Assembly (NCBI GenBank): GCA_963991775.1
Contig: CAXDRM010000007.1
Span: 1 to 29,793, forward strand
DNA length: 29,793 nucleotides
Reading direction: 5' to 3'
Source: CAXDRM01 sp963991775
GTDB lineage: Bacteria; Pseudomonadota; Alphaproteobacteria; Rickettsiales; JABIRX01
Both the position numbers and the translations under genes were made by a program. This document shows, piece after piece, positions 1-8,021 of the stretch. The notes under the pieces were generated by a model. It had not been told where the DNA came from. It made no database searches and was given only the letters and a program-made list of their open reading frames with translations. Position 1 is the stretch's first letter. Each line of letters starts with the position of its first letter.

Positions 1-197
1 CTACGAAAAGTTTTTTCACCATGATCCAAGATCACTGCAAAATGGCTAGCATCTAAAGTTTCACGAATTTTAAACAGCATATTACTATAGCCATAAAGCG
101 CACCTACAACTAATCCTTCCGGATTGGTAAGTGGTGGCATGGAATGATAGGCTCTAAATAAAAAACTATAGCCATCTACTAAAACTAAACGTGACAT
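1..197 (-). CDS. polA: DNA polymerase I, N-terminal fragment (cut by window edge)
   Basis: The minus-strand reading frame starts at an ATG (195-197) and runs off the left edge after 65 codons. The translation begins MSRLVLVDGYSFLFRAYHSM and continues with PPLTNPEG and GALYGYSNML. This matches the start of the 5'-3' exonuclease domain of bacterial DNA polymerase I, where the VDG...FRA segment carries a metal-binding aspartate and the A-x-YG-x-xNML helix follows. The enzyme removes RNA primers and fills gaps in repair. The polymerase part lies outside the window, so whether the gene is full length cannot be judged. No clear Shine-Dalgarno sequence precedes the ATG. It follows pepF on the same strand after a repeat-filled spacer of about 320 bp. 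Confidence 0.85.
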   Translation of the reverse strand, partial: MSRLVLVDGYSFLFRAYHSMPPLTNPEGLVVGALYGYSNMLFKIRETLDASHFAVILDHGEKTFR

Positions 198-300
198 TTT
201 TCTGCAATTTATGATTTTTAGAAGATTCTAATATTTTTAATATATACAGCAATCATAATGTCGAAATATTAGAAAATAGTATTATTTTGTTAAGACTCGA

Positions 301-362
301 GCGGCCCGTTCGGCTATCAGGTTGGTGAGCCTATGTATGTTTACGCTACATCTGCCGAACCA
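301..362. repeat. Palindromic repeat with a hairpin nested inside it
   Basis: Outer arms GTTCGGC (308-314) and GCCGAAC (354-360) are perfect inverted repeats. Between them the TGAGCC and CTGCCGAAC pieces known from other copies in this window (23772-23794, 28219-28241) are separated by an extra segment. That segment forms its own small hairpin (ATGTA 333-337, TACAT 347-351). It is richer in G+C than its surroundings. I read it as a member of the same modular palindromic family with a hairpin inserted in the loop. Confidence 0.5.
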
Positions 363-409
363 AAGGGACCTCAATTTCTAAAATAAAACTCCAACAAATT
401 TTTTGAGGT

Positions 410-505
410 GGGTCATCTATTCGCATTTTGGGAAGAAAAAACACCGGAGTGTAGCCCAAATCTACATGAGGATTTTTTTCTTCCCAAAATGTGAATAGAT
501 GATCC
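410..505. repeat. 96-nt long hairpin downstream of pepF
   Basis: Bases 410-441 pair with 474-505 over 32 positions without a gap. The only non-Watson-Crick positions are 412/503 and 423/492, which are G-U pairs in a plus-strand RNA. The loop (442-473) has a further 5-bp stem, TGTAG (450-454) with CTACA (462-466). It begins 12 bases past the pepF stop codon and may act as a terminator or RNA stabiliser for pepF, but no T-tract follows on the minus strand. A mobile palindromic element is the alternative. Confidence 0.7.
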
Positions 506-516
506 GGATCAGAAAT

Positions 517-2271
517 TTAAAGTGTAGATAATTCTTTAATGTAAGATTTTGGCAATTCTAAACCCGCTTGCCAGAACTGGGGTTGCGTAGCATCCAACCC
601 AAAAGGAGCCAGTAAATCTTTATGATGTAAAGTTCCCCCCTTACTAAGTGCTGATAAATATTTTTGCTCAAAATTTGGCAGACCTTGCTTATAAGTCATA
701 TATAAAGAATTTACCAAACAATTGCCAAAAGCATAAGCATATACATAAAATGGCGCATGAATAAAATGCGGAATGTACGACCAAAAATATTGATAATCTT
801 TAGTAAGTTTTATATTAGGACCAAGACTCGCACTTTGAGTTTCATACCAAATCTCACCAAGACGCTTGATAGAAATTTCGCCTTTTTTACGTTCTTGATG
901 CACTGCTACTTCAAATTCATGGAAAGCAATTTGACGCACAATAGTATTAAGTGAATCTTCAATCTTACTAGTTAATAACTCTAATTTAGCTTCTTTAGTT
1001 TTGGCTTGTGTAAGCAGACTTTCAAAGGTTAATTGCTCACCAAAAATTGAAGCAGTTTCAGCTAAAGTAAGTGGCGTATCTGCCATTAAATAGCCTTGTT
1101 TACGTGCTAAATATTGATGCACCCCATGGCCTAATTCATGGGCTAAAGTCATAACATCACGTTGCTTACCTTGGTAATTTAACATAATAAATGGATGAGT
1201 ATCTGTAGTTGCAGGATGTGAAAAAGCACCAGCATCTTTACCTTTTTTTGGTGGCACATCCAACCAATTATTTTTGAAAAATAACTCAGTAATTTCGGCC
1301 ATCTCTGGAGAAAAATCTTTATAGGCTTTAAGCACAATCTTTTTAGCATTTGCCCAAGAAATATTTTGTTCTTTAGCACCAGGTAGTGGAGCGTTACGAT
1401 CCCAATAATTTAATTTTTTTACCCCAAAAAATTTAGCCTTAATTTTATAATATTGATGCGCTAAATCTTTATAATTTTCTTTAACAGTACTAACCAAAGA
1501 TTCCACTACCTCATCTTCAATTAGATTAGAAATATTACGTGCTTTTAAACTATGTGGGTAATCACGAATTTTATCTTCAACTGCTTTATCTTTAGCTAGA
1601 GTGTTAGTGATAAAAGCAAAAATCCGTGCATTTTCTTTTAAGGTTTTTTCGATAGTTTGTGCAGCTTTTTTTCTAGTTGCCGCGTTACTACTAGAAAGTA
1701 GATCAAAAATTTCAGCAGAACTTAATTTTTTACTCCCATAATTAAATTCGAGATGGGCCATAGTTTCATCAAATAATCTACTCCAAGCACTAGATGAGGT
1801 TTGGGCTTTCTCATGTAAAACTTGTTCAATGGCAGCAGATTTTTGATAAGGTTTGCTTACTCTTAAATCACGTATATAAGGCGCATATTTTTTAAGCTTA
1901 TTATCTTTAAGCAACTTAGCTAGATGAGCATCACTTAATTTGCTAAGCTCTAAAGAAAAGAATAATAAATTTGTATAAATATCATTTACTTGCTCGGCAA
2001 TGCTTTGGTAAAAACCGCTAGCTTCTTGGTTAGTCATTTGCGTCACAAAATGTAGATAAGCAAAAGTTTGTAATCTGCCTAACCCTTCAGAAATTTTTTC
2101 ATAAGCTTTGATAGATTTTAGTAAATCTACTGCTGTTAAATTTTTTAATTTGCCAGTATATTCTTCAGCAAATTTTTGGGATTTTTTACTTAAAGCATTA
2201 AGGTCTTTGTTAATTTGTGGATCTTGTTCATTTTGATAAAGGGCAGATAAATCCCAATTTGGTAGCGTCAT
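517..2271 (-). CDS. pepF: Oligoendopeptidase F (M3 family zinc metallopeptidase)
   Basis: A cytosolic zinc peptidase that cleaves short peptides. At 584 residues it is the usual length for the PepF/M3B group. The zinc site HELGH is at residues 378-382 in TLAHELGHGVHQYL, with the third ligand glutamate near residue 405 in LTLAETASIFGEQ. Downstream Y/H-rich segments (FIHAPFYVYAYAFGN near 505-520) match the substrate-binding region of M3 enzymes. There is no signal peptide. The ATG start is preceded by AAAGG at a suitable distance. The gene is divergent from the unknown gene at 2389, and its stop is followed by a long hairpin. The family call is firm; the natural substrates are unknown. Confidence 0.93.
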   Translation of the reverse strand: MTLPNWDLSALYQNEQDPQINKDLNALSKKSQKFAEEYTGKLKNLTAVDLLKSIKAYEKISEGLGRLQTFAYLHFVTQMTNQEASGFYQSIAEQVNDIYTNLLFFSLELSKLSDAHLAKLLKDNKLKKYAPYIRDLRVSKPYQKSAAIEQVLHEKAQTSSSAWSRLFDETMAHLEFNYGSKKLSSAEIFDLLSSSNAATRKKAAQTIEKTLKENARIFAFITNTLAKDKAVEDKIRDYPHSLKARNISNLIEDEVVESLVSTVKENYKDLAHQYYKIKAKFFGVKKLNYWDRNAPLPGAKEQNISWANAKKIVLKAYKDFSPEMAEITELFFKNNWLDVPPKKGKDAGAFSHPATTDTHPFIMLNYQGKQRDVMTLAHELGHGVHQYLARKQGYLMADTPLTLAETASIFGEQLTFESLLTQAKTKEAKLELLTSKIEDSLNTIVRQIAFHEFEVAVHQERKKGEISIKRLGEIWYETQSASLGPNIKLTKDYQYFWSYIPHFIHAPFYVYAYAFGNCLVNSLYMTYKQGLPNFEQKYLSALSKGGTLHHKDLLAPFGLDATQPQFWQAGLELPKSYIKELSTL

Positions 2272-2334
2272 GATTTTACCTTTACTATTTTGTATCAGGA
2301 TTTTGCGGGAAAACTCTTAAAACTCAAGCACGAC

Positions 2335-2363
2335 TTTACCCATAACTAATTTTATGCTATAAT
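2335..2363 (+). promoter_or_regulatory. Sigma70-type promoter for the gene at 2389
   Basis: TTTACC (2335-2340) and a perfect TATAAT (2358-2363) are 17 bases apart. TG at 2355-2356 gives an extended -10. The start codon is 25 bases downstream of the -10 box. Confidence 0.55.
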
Positions 2364-2388
2364 GCGCCGGTAATAAACAAAATAAATC

Positions 2389-3162
2389 ATGACAAAAACC
2401 TTAACACATTATCTAATTTTAGATGACACAGCCACTATGCTTACTACACAAACAAAAGCATTAAAAGATTTCCTGTCAAAAGAGCAGTATAATGTTTCTG
2501 CTTATTTCGACATATCTCCTGGATCTGGTGAAAAAATTGCTCTTTCACAAACACAAAGCAAATTATGTGCTCTTATAGAAGATAATGAAACTAGACAAGG
2601 CAACACAAACACATATATATGTTCAAATATTTATGCGATTAAATATGGTAGTGTTTTTATAAAAAAATTTACACAATTACTCTATAATGCACAGGAGAAT
2701 GATGAAGATCTGAATATTAAAATTTTTATCGATTATGATCTAAGTTCTAACCAAGAAAGTGAATATCAAACAGGAATTCAAACATTATTAAGAGCACAAC
2801 AAAATCTAAATCAGTTCTTAAAGCAATATCCAGGATATCATGAAAAAATTAATGTGAATGCCTTATTATGCTCAAGTAATATGCATGGATCAAAAGATAT
2901 ACAACCTTTTCAGCTCACAGAGTTAGTTCAATTAAAAGAGATTACCACCTCATTATCAGGTAAATTAGATATGTATAATGTGGCAACTATCTTGACAGAT
3001 CTTCCCAAACGCAAATCTTTAGAAAATATGCAAATAATTTATGAACAAGAAGGTGCTAATACTATACCCCCTAATAGTAGCATTCAAAGCTTTGCAAGCC
3101 ATACATCTGATGAACGACTACTTGAATTTTCAAGCTTATCAAACAACAAAAAAATCAAATAA
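2389..3162 (+). CDS. Unknown protein, 257 residues, probably missing its tail by frameshift
   Basis: I do not recognise a family. The protein has no signal peptide or membrane segment and is acidic in the middle (ENDEDLNIKIFIDYD). It starts with hydrophobic and hydroxyl residues (MTKTLTHYLILDDTATML) and ends in a Ser/Asn-rich, probably disordered stretch. It has its own strong-looking promoter and lies between two conserved genes without a partner. The stop follows directly on a run of seven A (3148-3154). Shifting to the -1 frame there, or adding one A, gives 44 to 45 more residues to a stop at 3291-3293. Composition and lack of homologs that I recognise fit a lineage-specific or host-interaction protein, but that is only a guess. 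Confidence 0.6.
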   Translation: MTKTLTHYLILDDTATMLTTQTKALKDFLSKEQYNVSAYFDISPGSGEKIALSQTQSKLCALIEDNETRQGNTNTYICSNIYAIKYGSVFIKKFTQLLYNAQENDEDLNIKIFIDYDLSSNQESEYQTGIQTLLRAQQNLNQFLKQYPGYHEKINVNALLCSSNMHGSKDIQPFQLTELVQLKEITTSLSGKLDMYNVATILTDLPKRKSLENMQIIYEQEGANTIPPNSSIQSFASHTSDERLLEFSSLSNNKKIK

Positions 3163-3293
3163 GCCCTCCAACTGTTCCACAAAACACTCATATTAATCAA
3201 GATACTAGATCACCTAATAGTTGGTGTAGTAGATTATTATCATGCTTTAATCCAAGTGATGCAAATAACAGAGTACATCCCCTTAATCGTTAA
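3155..3293 (+). pseudogene. Out-of-frame C-terminal extension of the gene at 2389
   Basis: After the seven-A run at 3148-3154, the -1 frame is open through NQISPPTVPQNTHINQDTRS, then NSWCSRLLSCFNPSDANN, to a TAA at 3291-3293. Its Asn/Ser/Pro-rich composition resembles the end of the upstream frame. I read it as the original tail, now separated by an indel, or joined at low level by slippage on the poly-A tract. Confidence 0.5.
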
Positions 3294-3357
3294 ACATACT
3301 TGTTAATAGTAATTTCACTAGTAAATTAGCATCGATCAAGTATATTGCTTTATCCTA

Positions 3358-3363
3358 TATAAT
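3358..3363 (+). promoter_or_regulatory. Likely -10 box of serC-lipA
   Basis: A perfect TATAAT is 15 bases upstream of the serC ATG. No good -35 hexamer is seen 16-18 bases before it, so the promoter call rests on the -10 alone. Confidence 0.35.
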
Positions 3364-3378
3364 AGTGAGTTAATTAAG

Positions 3379-4536
3379 ATGACTAAGCCACAAATCAAAC
3401 CACAAAATCCTTGCTTTTCTTCTGGACCTTGCAGCAAAAGACCAGGCTGGAATATTAATGCTTTAGCAGATGCTGAAATTGGTCGCTCACATCGTGCTAA
3501 AAACTCTAAAGCAAAATTAAAAGCAATTATTGATTTGACCAAAGAATTACTAAATATTCCTGAAGATTTTTTAGTTGGTATTGTACCAGCATCAGATACT
3601 GGCGCTGTAGAGCTTGCAATGTGGAATATGCTTGGCGAACGTGGTGTTGATGTATTTTCTTGGGAAAGCTTTTCTAGTGACTGGGCTAAAGATGCTAAAA
3701 ATGAATTAAAACTTCCTGACCTAAGAATCCATCACGCTGAATATGGGGTGTTACCAGATTTAGCTAATGCTAATCCTGAGCGTGATATAGTATTTGCTTA
3801 TAATGGCACAACTAGCGGAGTTAAAGTTCCTAATCTAGATTTTATCTCAAGCGAACGTTCAGCTATTACTATTTGCGATGCTACTTCTGCCGTTTTTGCT
3901 TATGATTTTGATTGGTCAAAACTAGATGTTACTACTTTTTCTTGGCAAAAAGTTTTAGGAAGTGAAGGTGCACATGGTATGTTGATTTTATCGCCAAAAG
4001 CAATAGCGCGTTTAGAAAGCTACTCACCAGAACACCCTTTACCAAAAATCTTTAGAATCAAAAAGAAAGATAAAGTGAATGTGAGCATTTTCGAAGGTGC
4101 TACCATTAATACCCCTTCAATGCTTGCAGCAGAAGATGCGCTTGATGCGCTTAATTGGGTTAAAGAAATTGGGGGCAATAAGGCTATGATTAAACGTTCT
4201 GCTGATAATTTAGCAGCGCTGCAAAATTGGGTTAGTAAAACTAATTGGGTAGAATTCTTAGCAGAAGACACTGCAACCTTATCTTCTACATCAATTTGCT
4301 TAAAAATTATAGCTGCTGATTTTCAAAATTTAGCTGCAGAGCAACAAGCTGATTTTGTCAAAAAATTAGTAAAACTACTTGAAGCAGAAGATGTAGCTTA
4401 TGATATTGCTGCCTATCGCGATGCACCTACTGGCTTACGTATTTGGGGTGGCGGTACAGTTGAAACTAAAGATATTGAAATTCTAACTGAATGGCTAGAT
4501 TTTGCTTACCAAGAAATTGCTAAAGATTTTTTTTAA
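3379..4536 (+). CDS. serC: Phosphoserine aminotransferase
   Basis: A PLP enzyme that converts 3-phosphohydroxypyruvate and glutamate to phosphoserine in serine synthesis; it can also act in PLP synthesis. The 385-residue protein has the alphaproteobacterial form of the family, with the N-terminal FSSGPCSKRPGW and GRSHRAK motifs. The PLP lysine is K191 in SWQKVLGSEGAHG. ICDATSAVFAYDFDW supplies the aspartate that contacts the PLP ring, and RIWGGGT near the end binds substrate. lipA starts six bases after its stop, so the two are probably co-transcribed. No serA or serB is in the window, so a complete serine pathway cannot be confirmed here. Confidence 0.93.
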   Translation: MTKPQIKPQNPCFSSGPCSKRPGWNINALADAEIGRSHRAKNSKAKLKAIIDLTKELLNIPEDFLVGIVPASDTGAVELAMWNMLGERGVDVFSWESFSSDWAKDAKNELKLPDLRIHHAEYGVLPDLANANPERDIVFAYNGTTSGVKVPNLDFISSERSAITICDATSAVFAYDFDWSKLDVTTFSWQKVLGSEGAHGMLILSPKAIARLESYSPEHPLPKIFRIKKKDKVNVSIFEGATINTPSMLAAEDALDALNWVKEIGGNKAMIKRSADNLAALQNWVSKTNWVEFLAEDTATLSSTSICLKIIAADFQNLAAEQQADFVKKLVKLLEAEDVAYDIAAYRDAPTGLRIWGGGTVETKDIEILTEWLDFAYQEIAKDFF

Positions 4537-4542
4537 ATAAAG

Positions 4543-5460
4543 ATGGATAGTCAAATAAACCCAAAAACCGATTACAAAAAAAAACCAAAATGGATCAGAG
4601 TTAAAGCTCCGGTTTCAAAAAAATATCACGAAACTCGAGATTTAATGCGCGGCTTAAAATTAAACACTGTTTGTGAAGAAGCGGCTTGTCCTAATATTGG
4701 TGAATGTTGGAGTAAAAAACATGCAACTGTAATGATTATGGGTTCAACCTGTACCAGAGCTTGTGCATTTTGTAACATAGATACTGGCGTGCCTAATCCA
4801 CTTGATCCGCATGAACCTGATAATGTGGCAACTGCAGTACAAGAATTAGGTTTAAATCATGTGGTAGTTACTTCAGTTGATCGAGATGATTTAAAAGATG
4901 GTGGCGCGCATCATTTTGCCAAAACTATCACTAAGCTAAAATTACATGCACCAAAAACTACTGTCGAAATTTTAACTCCAGATTTCTTAAGAAAAGAAGG
5001 TGCTTTAGAAATTGTAGTGAAAGCTAAGCCTGATGTGTTTAATCATAACATCGAAACTGTACCTTCACTTTATCCTAAGATTCGTCCTGGTGCACGTTAT
5101 TTCCATTCTTTAAATTTACTAAAAACTATCAAACAAATTGATCCACAAATTTTTACTAAATCTGGTTTAATGGTTGGCCTTGGTGAAAGAAAAGAAGAAG
5201 TATTACAATTAATGGATGATCTAAGAGCTGCCGAAGTAGATTTCATTACTATCGGACAATATCTACAGCCTACCCCAAAACATGCTAAAGTTGATCGCTT
5301 TGTTGAACCTGAAGAATTTGAATTCTACAAAAAAGTTGCCTATGCAAAAGGCTTTTTAATGGTAGCTTCTTCACCACTTACTCGATCTTCTTACCATGCA
5401 GGTGAAGATTTTGCCGAGATGCAAGCTAATCGTAAAGAACAGCTTAAAGAGAATAAATAA
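4543..5460 (+). CDS. lipA: Lipoyl synthase (radical SAM)
   Basis: It inserts two sulfur atoms into protein-bound octanoyl groups to make lipoate for pyruvate and 2-oxoglutarate dehydrogenases. Both iron-sulfur sites are intact. The auxiliary cluster cysteines are C44, C49 and C55 (CEEAACPNIGEC), with the serine ligand in RSSY at residues 281-284. The radical SAM CxxxCxxC is C70, C74 and C77 (CTRACAFC). Length (305) and the sequence VVVTSVDRDDLKDGGA are typical. It is downstream of serC with a six-base gap. The stop overlaps the end of the convergent coiled-coil gene by 17 bases. Confidence 0.96.
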   Translation: MDSQINPKTDYKKKPKWIRVKAPVSKKYHETRDLMRGLKLNTVCEEAACPNIGECWSKKHATVMIMGSTCTRACAFCNIDTGVPNPLDPHEPDNVATAVQELGLNHVVVTSVDRDDLKDGGAHHFAKTITKLKLHAPKTTVEILTPDFLRKEGALEIVVKAKPDVFNHNIETVPSLYPKIRPGARYFHSLNLLKTIKQIDPQIFTKSGLMVGLGERKEEVLQLMDDLRAAEVDFITIGQYLQPTPKHAKVDRFVEPEEFEFYKKVAYAKGFLMVASSPLTRSSYHAGEDFAEMQANRKEQLKENK

Positions 5461-5725
5461 TCTTAACCAAAAATAAGACTATAGTGATAAAGCCCGCAAA
5501 CATATATTTGACCATGCGGCCTTCTAAATCTTTTAGATCACATTTAAGCTCGCATTTTAAATCATAAAAATCTTTTTTCGTGGCAAGCTTTTCAGTATCT
5601 AATTTTGGAATAAATTTCTTAGAAATTTTTTGCAAGGATATTACAGCTGCACGGGATTGCCTTTTGGTAAAACCATTATTATTTAAAAATTTATATTCTG
5701 AGAAACTATCTATATTACTATTCAT
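5444..5725 (-). CDS. Small coiled-coil protein with C-terminal membrane anchor (DUF1640-like)
   Basis: This is a 93-residue protein. It starts with a helical segment (FLNNNGFTKRQSRAAVISLQ), continues with heptad-like charged repeats (LATKKDFYDLKCELKCDLKDLEGRM, residues 47-71), and ends in one membrane helix (MFAGFITIVLFLVKIIYSL). That order matches the DUF1640/CCDC90-like family, which is widespread as small proteins in alphaproteobacterial endosymbionts; function in bacteria is unknown. It lies 44 bases downstream of the aminotransferase start-side neighbour on the same strand and converges on lipA with a 17-base overlap. The family call is from motif pattern only. Confidence 0.7.
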   Translation of the reverse strand: MNSNIDSFSEYKFLNNNGFTKRQSRAAVISLQKISKKFIPKLDTEKLATKKDFYDLKCELKCDLKDLEGRMVKYMFAGFITIVLFLVKIIYSL

Positions 5726-5769
5726 AAGTGCATTTTGTAATTTATAATTACTATAATAGAATTAGTGGA

Positions 5770-6600
5770 TTATATATGCAAATATTTTTTTACATTTTGA
5801 TAGGTTTCTAGAGCTACTTTACTTTGAGAATCTTGCCAAAGAGTTTGGTTATTCTGACCAGAAATTGCGGTGATTAATTGCGTACGCAGTGCAATATTAC
5901 AAATAAAACATAAGTCATAATTTTTAAGCTCAGCTACAGTTAACTCTGTTTCTTGCACCGTAAAATGCTGCATAATTTTAGTACGCATTACTCCTTTAGA
6001 CAAGCCACAACTAAGCTTTGGTGTAAATAACTTAGAACCTTTAATAAAAAAAATATTAGCAGAATCCGTTTCACAAATTTGTCCTAATTCATTCAACAAA
6101 ATTGCTTTAGCATGTCCTGCTTCACGTGCTTCTAATAAAGCTAAAGTAGAATTTAAACCCTGCATTAATTTTGCAGCAACTGGTAAACTCTTAGTTGAGA
6201 TTTTTTGATAAGAAGAAATTTTTGCCGTAATCTTAGTCGCCATATTGCTAGGCAAGTTAGCCGTCTCCATAATCAGATTAGGTACAATATCTGGACTAGG
6301 CAAATAACCCATACTTCCTTCTCCACGCGTGATAATAATCCGGCAGATTCCTTCCTGCTGTTTATTTTTTGTCACCAGCTCTTTCGCTAAAATTTCTAGC
6401 CCAGCAACTGGATAAGGAATGTTGAGCTGCTCTAAACCATATTGTAATCTTTCCAGATGTAGGTCAAAATCCAAAAGCTGGCCCTGATGCACTCTAATAG
6501 TTTCAAATACCCCATCACCAAATCTAAAGCCACGGTCTTTGATAGAAATTTGCGCCTGATTTTCTGGTACAAATTTTTGTTTAATTAACACAAATTTCAT
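5770..6600 (-). CDS. Class IV PLP aminotransferase (PabC, D-amino acid or branched-chain type)
   Basis: The fold-type IV PLP family is clear from IKDRGFRFGDGVFETIRV (residues 20-37), the PLP lysine K144 in AAKLMQGLNST, and the LNELGQICETDSANIFFIKG segment that binds cofactor phosphate, followed by LSKGVMRTKI. The family includes aminodeoxychorismate lyase, D-alanine transaminase and branched-chain aminotransferase. The short 276-residue length and the SKGVMR segment fit PabC or D-amino acid transaminase better than IlvE, but I cannot decide. I use the ATG at 6598-6600, preceded by AAGAGA; a TTG six codons upstream is in frame but less likely. It is divergent from sodB. Confidence 0.85.
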   Translation of the reverse strand: MKFVLIKQKFVPENQAQISIKDRGFRFGDGVFETIRVHQGQLLDFDLHLERLQYGLEQLNIPYPVAGLEILAKELVTKNKQQEGICRIIITRGEGSMGYLPSPDIVPNLIMETANLPSNMATKITAKISSYQKISTKSLPVAAKLMQGLNSTLALLEAREAGHAKAILLNELGQICETDSANIFFIKGSKLFTPKLSCGLSKGVMRTKIMQHFTVQETELTVAELKNYDLCFICNIALRTQLITAISGQNNQTLWQDSQSKVALETYQNVKKYLHI

Positions 6601-6702
6601 TTGGATTCTCTTTTGCAAAATACTATAAATTAAAAAATTCTTGGTTAATAATATAGCAAGAAAATAAACTAAAAAATTTTTTAATTAAATAAGGTGTAAA
6701 AA

Positions 6703-7299
6703 ATGGCATTAGAATTACCAAATCTTCCTTACGCAATGGATGCGTTGGAACCACATATCTCAAAAGAAACTTTAGAATTTCACTATGGCAAACATCATCA
6801 AGCCTATGTGACCAACGGCAATAAATTAATTGCCGGTACAGAATATGAAAATATGAGTGATGCTGAAATTACTGTAGCTGTTGCAAATGATAGCTCTAAA
6901 GCAGGAATTTTTAATAATGCGGCACAAGTATGGAATCACACTTTTTATTGGCATTCAATGAAGCCAAATGGCGGCGGCACACCAAGCGGCGCACTTTATG
7001 ATAAGATCAATGCAGATTTTGGTTCTTTTGCAGAATTTAAACAAGAATTCGCTGCAGCTGGCGCTACACAATTTGGTAGCGGTTGGGCATGGCTAGTTTT
7101 GGATGGCGATAATTTAAAAATCGTTAAAACTGCTAATGCTGGCACCCCATTAGTAAAAGGTCAAAAACCTTTACTTACTATGGATGTTTGGGAACATGCT
7201 TACTATATTGATTTTCGTAATGCACGTCCGCAATATATCGAAACTTTCTTAGAAAAATTAGTTAATTGGGAATTTGCTGAACAAAATTTTGCTAGCTAA
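6703..7299 (+). CDS. sodB: Superoxide dismutase, iron type
   Basis: It dismutates superoxide in the cytoplasm. Metal ligands are H27, H79, D161 and H165 (LEFHYGKHH, QVWNHTFYW, DVWEHAYYIDF). The Fe-type signature is seen in FNNAAQVWNHTFYW with Q75, and in ATQFGSGWAWL. The 198-residue length is normal for the bacterial enzyme. AAGGTG lies before the ATG, one of the better ribosome binding sites in the window. Its stop overlaps the convergent hdaA-like stop by four bases, so no separate terminator exists between them. Confidence 0.96.
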   Translation: MALELPNLPYAMDALEPHISKETLEFHYGKHHQAYVTNGNKLIAGTEYENMSDAEITVAVANDSSKAGIFNNAAQVWNHTFYWHSMKPNGGGTPSGALYDKINADFGSFAEFKQEFAAAGATQFGSGWAWLVLDGDNLKIVKTANAGTPLVKGQKPLLTMDVWEHAYYIDFRNARPQYIETFLEKLVNWEFAEQNFAS

Positions 7300-7955
7300 G
7301 CATTTTTCTCGATAAATTCTGTCAGGGCTGTGTTTGCAGCCCGATAAGAATAATCAGTACAATTAGAGATAATCTCTGTCATATCAACATCACTGAGCAT
7401 TAAATTTTCAGTGATGTTTTTTTGCTCAATAAAACTAAGCAATGAAGCCTCACTTGGAGGTGTCACCTTAAACTTACTGTAAGAATTCACTCTGCTGCTT
7501 AGATCTGCCGAATTTATTTTTAAACAAGCTGGATCTGAATTTGTTAATAATAAAACTGATTTATGAGCATCAGCTGCATGATTTAAAATGCGCAGCAATA
7601 TTGCTTCTAAATCCTTAAAATGATGATGCTTTAAATTGCGTAACACTGATTTTCTATGAAAATATTTTTCAAAATCATCAATAATAAAATGTGGTGCATT
7701 GCTTAATAATTTATCTAACTCTAGAGCATTCATATTATAAAGATCTATAAATTCTGCTTGAGATATTTTAGCAAAATATGTAGCTAAAGCTGTTTTACCA
7801 GAATTATGCGCACCATGGATAATAGATGATTTTCCTTGCCATAATGGCCAGCTATCTAAATAAATATAAGCTTGGTAATTAGCATCTGAAACAATTAAGA
7901 AATCTTTAATTTTGTTATGATATTCTAACTTAGGTTTGAGCTTTAATAGGGCCAC
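7296..7955 (-). CDS. hdaA: HdaA-like DnaA regulatory ATPase
   Basis: This short DnaA-related AAA+ protein has 219 residues and lacks DnaA domains I and IV. In alphaproteobacteria such proteins (HdaA) work with the beta clamp to stimulate ATP hydrolysis by DnaA and limit re-initiation. Walker A is GAHNSGKT at 48-55 and Walker B is HFIIDDFEKYF near 89-99. A sensor-like LLLTNSDPA follows, then DLSSRVNSYSKFKVTPPSE, the arginine-finger region. The N-terminus lacks an obvious clamp-binding QL-type motif by eye. The start is GTG (7953-7955). It converges on sodB with a four-base overlap. A DnaA-like ATPase of another role is the alternative. Confidence 0.75.
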   Translation of the reverse strand: MALLKLKPKLEYHNKIKDFLIVSDANYQAYIYLDSWPLWQGKSSIIHGAHNSGKTALATYFAKISQAEFIDLYNMNALELDKLLSNAPHFIIDDFEKYFHRKSVLRNLKHHHFKDLEAILLRILNHAADAHKSVLLLTNSDPACLKINSADLSSRVNSYSKFKVTPPSEASLLSFIEQKNITENLMLSDVDMTEIISNCTDYSYRAANTALTEFIEKNA

Positions 7956-8021
7956 GATTTTTTGTTGTGTAAAAATTGAAAATACTATAGTTTCACAAAA
8001 GATTTATATGATAATAGGCCT

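Larger units (their letters stand above)
198..516. other. Intergenic spacer between pepF and polA, filled with palindromes
   Basis: No gene is visible in these 319 bases. The part next to polA (198-300) is AT-rich and must hold the polA leader; a weak minus-strand promoter-like pair (TTCGAC at 260-265, TATATT at 239-244, 15-base spacer) is possible but not convincing. The rest holds a short GC-richer palindrome (308-360) and a long hairpin (410-505), both described separately. Confidence 0.7.

Noticed and set aside
4020..4271. Minus-strand open frame inside serC
   Set aside because: It is a shadow of the serC reading frame, with no start signal or recognisable domain.
6601..6618. Start of the aminotransferase at the upstream TTG
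   Set aside because: The downstream ATG at 6598-6600 has AAGAGA at the right distance and gives the usual family N-terminus.
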